From assembly GCA_029891345.1 (NCBI GenBank), contig CM057002.1:65800590-65864589 (forward strand): a DNA stretch of 64,000 nt, given 5' to 3'. The notes under the pieces were generated by a model. That model was given only the letters and a program-made list of their open reading frames with translations, was not told the origin of the DNA and made no database searches. Shown in pieces: positions 58,863 through 64,000 of this stretch. How positions within the stretch are numbered: the stretch's first letter is position 1; every line of letters starts with the position of its first letter. This DNA is from Dryococelus australis (Eukaryota > Arthropoda > Insecta > Phasmatodea > Phasmatidae). Both the position numbers and the translations under genes were made by a program.

Positions 58863-61800
58863 CGGAAAAATGTGCAACCTACAACACAGGCCATTAAATA
58901 TCAAAAATATCATTAACTGAGTTTGGATCATTGTTAAGAATTGCCGCTTATCCTAAGGAAAAAAAAAAAGGAACAGAATATTGTAACATATGCATGTACT
59001 CTCATTTACATGTCCCGAATCTAGTATGCAGATTAACACGTGTATTTGTTTTGTACCATATGACACCTACATATTTTGCATATGTTTAAGCACTTACTTA
59101 TTTTAATTGGAACCCTTCTGCAATTTTACATTTTTTATATCATGATTTTTAATGTGTAATGTGAGTTAGGATCCTCCATTCTTTTAAATTCTTGTATGTT
59201 AATCTATGTTACTCTATGCAAGTAAGTACGTTATTCTGAGCATTTTGGCTGCTTAAATTAAGTATGTTACTTAATGATTTTTCAGGATTTTTCAAGTCTC
59301 AGAGTTTAATATTTTAGTTTTTAAAACTGTTTATTTTCTTTTATTTACAGTTTTGTTTTTATTTTGTGTTAAGCTATTTTTGTGACTTACTAAACCGGAA
59401 GTAGCTGAGCTCCATTGATAGGACTTATGATGAAGTTGCCGGAAGTGAAGGGCTTCTGGGTACAGATCTGTAGATCCAAGGACGCTTGTTTAATAGCGGG
59501 AGTTTCTTGGGCGAAATCCCCAGCATCGACATAATCTAGGTCAGTGGTTTTGGTGCCCGAAGTTAGTTTAATTGAGTGTCAGCTTGGGAAGTTAAGAAGA
59601 GGCCAAAGCTTAGCTGGTTTAGTTTGGATTTATTAGTGGACGCAGTCGACGAGGCGGAGTCTACACCGACGCCACGATGCCACGACGCTACGACGCCATG
59701 CTGGTAATGTCAGCACTACCTACAGATTAAGGTGACGCCACCTAATTTTTGGGCATACACACTTATGGATGGTATCGTCTCTTGCAAATTTATCATTGCT
59801 CCTGAAATTATAGTGACAGATGATATAGTTTTTGAATATTTAGTTGCAGTGATGACTGTCACTTATTAATTCAGCCCAGCAGTCCTGCGCTACCCAATTT
59901 GAGCTAGTTACCGGAGCAAACATTTTGATTTCACAGTGATTTGAATATAAATTGGGAGTGAAGAACTATTTTTCTATTTTTGGATTTGGATCTAACTTTT
60001 TTTGGAGAACATTGAAACTTTTTTTAATTTTGAAGAGATTATGAACCCGAGTTATATAGGGAAAGTGATTCGAGCGTGTAAAGCTATATATTTAATGGAG
60101 CTCACTATATAAAACTTTGTTGAGAGGCGCTAAGGCTACAGACACTTTTATTTGGAAACAGTTTAATTAATCTGCAGTTCATTTAATTATTTTTTAAAAG
60201 GAGCATTAAAGGAGCATTGTTTTCTTTTATTGGTAATGTTGAACCACACAAGCCTAATTTTCTTTTACAAAGGTAATTATCCAAATTAAGTGCTTTTTAA
60301 TAATATTGAGGGTTTTATATATTGTGAATGCCAGTGCATGTGAATGTCCTAGGAGAGTTCCTGAGACGATCAGTACACCGTTGGAGAGTAAGTTCCATTG
60401 GCAAATGTCAAACACATTCCGTTACACACATATCTCTCTTCTACATATTGGTAATTTACTTCTCCAATTAGTAATTCACCCCAAGTCTCACAGTGGCGCC
60501 CATACGTGGTGCTTTAGCCAATCCACATATCGCAAAGAATTATTCGCAATCCCTTAAGTCCACCAACTTATCACAATATGTTATGTACTGACATTACTAA
60601 TCACCCCGAATATGAATTTAATGGAGTTGTCACTATATTAGTAGTACATACTATAAATAGCAATAGTAGGGAGTGCCATGGAGATCAGCAGGAGAATCCT
60701 GACATGTGTGTGACAGCTACCGTGGATCAGAACAAGTACAATATGGACAAACAGTAATAAATTACAGTAATTGAATCTGGATGGTTAGCCGTAATAAATG
60801 CCAAACTTCAGTGCAGGAGAATCACAGCAGATGCATTCACTGGCATACTATTACACGTCAGAATGAAATTTAACCCAGAGTTACACTACCCGATGTAACA
60901 CCCTAGTTTATACTTACCTTTTTTTAACACAAGCAGTGTATTGTGAGTAAAATAATGGTGACTTAATCCTGCAAGTCCTTATTATCCTTATTCCAGTGTC
61001 GGGTAACGAGTCAGCACAACCACACACACACACATTGAATCACTGTTTTGGGGATATACTCTCCTGTTGGCACTAAGACTCCGGCTATGGATGTAATTCT
61101 GTGCTACACTTGAGCTGAATTTTTCGGTATGAAGGAGCTACGCTTAAACATAATTTACTTAGGTTCACAGTGATTAAACGCCAAGTAAAATCTATAGCAG
61201 CAACCTATCGCGACGTTAGGTTTAGTTTGGTTAGGTCTTCTGCATTTGACACGGCTAGGCTCCAGCAGTATGTGAGCCCTTCAATTCCCACGATAACATG
61301 CAATACTACACTGTACAATTCACCACACTGAGTACAATTTCCATGCTAAAACCTGACTAAGTAAAGCCCATTGAACTGATCAAGCTAACATCAATGATTT
61401 TACTTATCCATGTAAGCGGTGGATATACTGCCCTGGTGATAGAGGTCACTCACCTCTAGGACACGTTTACCTTATATTCTATTGTACAAACTCCACACAC
61501 ACTCATGTTTCTGCACAATAATTTTATTTAACTCTTCACATGGAAAAAATCGCAATAAAACACTCATACTATCACATTTCATGGTATAAACTACGAACAA
61601 CGCGATGGCCCCATGAAATGTATATCAAGTGTGATTAGTAATGTCAGTATATACCATTTGCTGATACTGTTTTCTCGTTTTTCGATAAAGCCGCGATTTT
61701 TTAAAAATACTGGCACATACTACTTCCTGGTCCCTCCAGCAGTAAGTTCATTTAATTTATAATGATTTGCAATGGTTTTTAATGGCCTGTTGTGTTCTTT

Positions 61801-61904
61801 TTCTCATGGAAGCGTTTGGTTGCAAGTTAATAAACTTGGTGTTGTTCCATGTGACTGCTGTAACGAACTTGGATTTACTTGATAATACACGTATATAGCC
61901 TATT
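58863..61904. other. No gene recognised; GC-richer island at 59395-59760
   Basis: The island has repeated CGACGCCACGATGCCACGAC motifs and a palindrome (GGTGACGCCACC). It may be a leader or LTR relic linked to the motif at 60494, or an untranslated exon. The rest is AT-rich. Confidence 0.4.
60485..60515 (+). mobile_element. Possible fossil of an LTR retrotransposon (primer-binding-site-like motif)
   Basis: CACAGTGGCGCCCATACGTGG resembles the junction of a 5' LTR end with a TGGCGCCC-type primer-binding site. No matching second LTR, no coding region and no clear LTR start were found. If real, it is an old broken relic. Confidence 0.22.
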
Positions 61905-62260
61905 CAAGGTTATTTCGAAGTTTTATGAAGCCATTTTAAAGTTGTACTTTCAGGATATTCCTCCGCCTCATGCAAACATCACACCAAAGGGACACTGTGC
62001 CACATTCGTGCACACTCGACGAAATAACATTGTGCACAAGAACGATTTATTTATAGCCATTGCCTACACACCTATATTCTATCTATTTTTATTCATATTA
62101 ATTACAAATTAAATGTAATTTTTACAGAGTACAAGTCAAAGTTCTATTTAACCAAAAATGTTACGTTTATAAACACAAGTATAAAAGATGTGATTCAAAA
62201 AGTGTTAAGAAATAGTGAATATACTATAGCAGGTGAACTGTATAAACATTGTAGGTTCGA
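61905..62260 (+). repeat. Old block, copy 3 of 3, uninterrupted
   Basis: CTTTCAGGATATTCCTCCGC then CTCATGCAAACATCACACC, ATTCATATTAATTACAAATT, AAGTATAAAAG, TGTGATTCAAAAAGTGTTAAG. An M1-type MITE follows at 62289. Confidence 0.55.
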
Positions 62261-62288
62261 ATTTTATTTTATAGAATTTGTGCACTTA

Positions 62289-62523
62289 TAGGATATTCAT
62301 AGTAAAGAAAGCACTATTTAAAACCGTTTTCAATTTTGGTTATCAGCCAATTTTTGTCTTCCGCCACTTTTTGGTATAAAATTTTATATGTTACTAATAA
62401 ATGCAGTGTATACATTTCACCACTTTCAGAAATTTACATCTGAGGCTACAGTAAAACAAATTTATTATTATTATTTATGTTGTGTGGGCCGCAAAAAGTG
62501 TTCACTTAACCGTGAACAGCCTA
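62289..62523 (+). mobile_element. M1-type short MITE (235 bp)
   Basis: TAGGATATTCATAGTAAAG at the left, CACTTAACCGTGAACAGCCTA at the right, TA on both sides. Much shorter than other copies, so an internal deletion derivative. Confidence 0.7.
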
Positions 62524-64000
62524 TATATGGTACTATTTCCAGGTGTGATCACGTGATGATGGAAGCTCGTGGTTGCGATTCCATCAACATATTCTGAAAG
62601 TGGACAAGAAAATTAAACGGCTGAAGACAGTATTAAAAGCAGTACTGATTTTGTATTCAATGTGACAGTTACGTAATTGCGTTGTAATATAATATAAGAA
62701 ATTCCCTGTTGAAATAAATCATTTTCCATCCAATATTTTGTGTGTCACTTATTCAAATTTAGTTTTTACCAGCGCTTACTTGTAAACATATGTTCACTTG
62801 CACCTTAACAACAAGAATATATTTACTGGTGTCCAGCATTTATTGTGTTAATGATGCTTTCTTGCAGAATGAGTGTAAATAACATACAGTGGCACATCCA
62901 GAGGGGGAATCACAAGTGACATGACCCCCCTAAAAAACCTCTCACTTTGACATGAAAGTGTTCCATGAATGTTTTAAAATTGAATTGAAATAATATATGA
63001 ATAGTTAAAAATACTGATTTTATTATAACTGATTTAATATTATTTTCTAAAATTATGACGATACACGCCCTTCTCCCATGCTAACATTTGAAATGCCAGA
63101 CCTGCATCTGTACAATGATGACCCCCCTCCCTCCACAAAACTGGAAGCTTAGATTTGCTACTGAATATATATGCATTAGCATAATACCAGGCGGATCATA
63201 TACTTTTAATTTCCTGTGTCAAATAAGCCAATTCTTAAAATAAAATAAAAAAATCAAATATGGGTCTGATTAACCAACTCAAAAGATGCTACATAAAAAC
63301 ATAGATATTTATAATTTGTGGACAACAGTTTGATGTCAGCCGTATGTTCTGGAGAAATTTGCAGAACCTGAATGAAGATAAAAATGTTCTTTTTTTTTTT
63401 TACAATTTTCTTTGGTGGATACAGCACAGCCACAATTATTTGCATTAAAAATAAAATGTTACTTATATTATTTAAATAAAATGTGTTACTTCAGAGGCAA
63501 ATGGGAATGTCATGCTGAAGCTGTTATTAAGCAGCAAATAACCAAGGTGCCTAAACTAATTAAGCCAGGGAATTCTAAGGTGCTAGGAAAAATTGTAAAT
63601 CTCAAGGAATTCAACAAATCCACAAAGAAAAAATCAGTTATTTTAAATTTTGGACTTAAGAGCTCAATTTCAGACATTTTCATTCTTTGGTTGGATTATT
63701 GCACTCAACAACAGGCAAAAAAACTGTATAATTTTGTTTATATATACATACACACACATATATGTATATATAATGCTTGAATGGAGGTGAAGTAATAATT
63801 GCAAATTACATAAAGGTTTTCATGCATACAGGTGTTTCACAAGCTTCGTATTCGTATAAAATAATTCCAAACAAAAATCATAAAATTTATTCCCAACATA
63901 TGGTGAGAGCATTGTTTTCACAACTCTTCTTAGAACACTTATTTGTCCCAGACTGTTTATTTCAGCAGCTGTTAGTCTAGTCAGATATGTTTAAATTGTC
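62524..64000. other. No gene recognised; Lys-rich open frame at 63412-63780
   Basis: The 122-aa frame contains an acceptor-like TTACTTCAG followed by GKWECHAEAVIKQQ and a Lys-rich stretch. No domain recognised and codon use is simply AT-rich. A palindromic TA/CA run lies at 63736-63772. Confidence 0.35.

Overview
This is a eukaryotic, AT-rich window from an insect genome. The only genes I can support are two complete chemosensory protein (CSP, OS-D/A10 family) genes in tandem on the plus strand. The family is arthropod-specific. Insect rather than other arthropod, and probably a hemimetabolous/polyneopteran lineage, is inference from long introns and dense small repeats. I cannot name the species.

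Genes. CSP-A has exon 1 at 22903-23104, a 6.9-kb phase-1 intron and exon 2 at 30051-30253 (134 aa). CSP-B has exon 1 at 46031-46232, a 5.3-kb phase-1 intron and exon 2 at 51524-51735 (137 aa). Each has a TATATATAA box 48-65 bp upstream of the ATG, a signal peptide, the cysteine pattern C-x6-C-x18-C-x2-C and an AATAAA signal. Promoter and exon 1 are shared as a mosaic of near-identical and diverged blocks, while exon 2 has diverged far more. Both proteins should be small, secreted, helical carriers of hydrophobic ligands.

Everything else is non-coding and repeat-rich. (1) About ten tRNA-derived SINEs of one family, several with clear target-site duplications (TSDs), plus a second SINE family next to CSP-B. 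(2) A Tc1/mariner-like MITE of about 390-430 bp (YAGGCTGTTCACGG termini, TA duplication), in about a dozen full or partial copies. (3) A diverse set of hAT-like MITEs (TAGGGAC or TAGAGACC termini, 8-bp duplications), many carrying CCAAT motifs. (4) A 744-779-bp element in three copies, one inside the CSP-A intron. (5) A roughly 1-kb near-complete palindrome at 8.16-9.21 kb. (6) A 1.5-kb, 19-bp-period minisatellite at 35.2-36.8 kb, and shorter tandem arrays at 3.1, 42.0 and 55.4 kb. (7) Several dispersed repeats I do not recognise.

Layout: 0-22 kb repeats only; 22.4-30.4 kb CSP-A with a MITE-filled intron; 30.4-45.5 kb repeats, minisatellite and an old block also present in the CSP-A intron; 45.5-51.8 kb CSP-B; 51.9-64 kb repeats and unassigned AT-rich DNA. 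I found no rRNA, free-standing tRNA gene, CRISPR array or intact transposase. No clear new multi-gene system is visible. The most interesting signals are the mosaic CSP duplication, the CCAAT-bearing hAT-like MITEs, the long palindrome, and a three-copy block of unknown nature.
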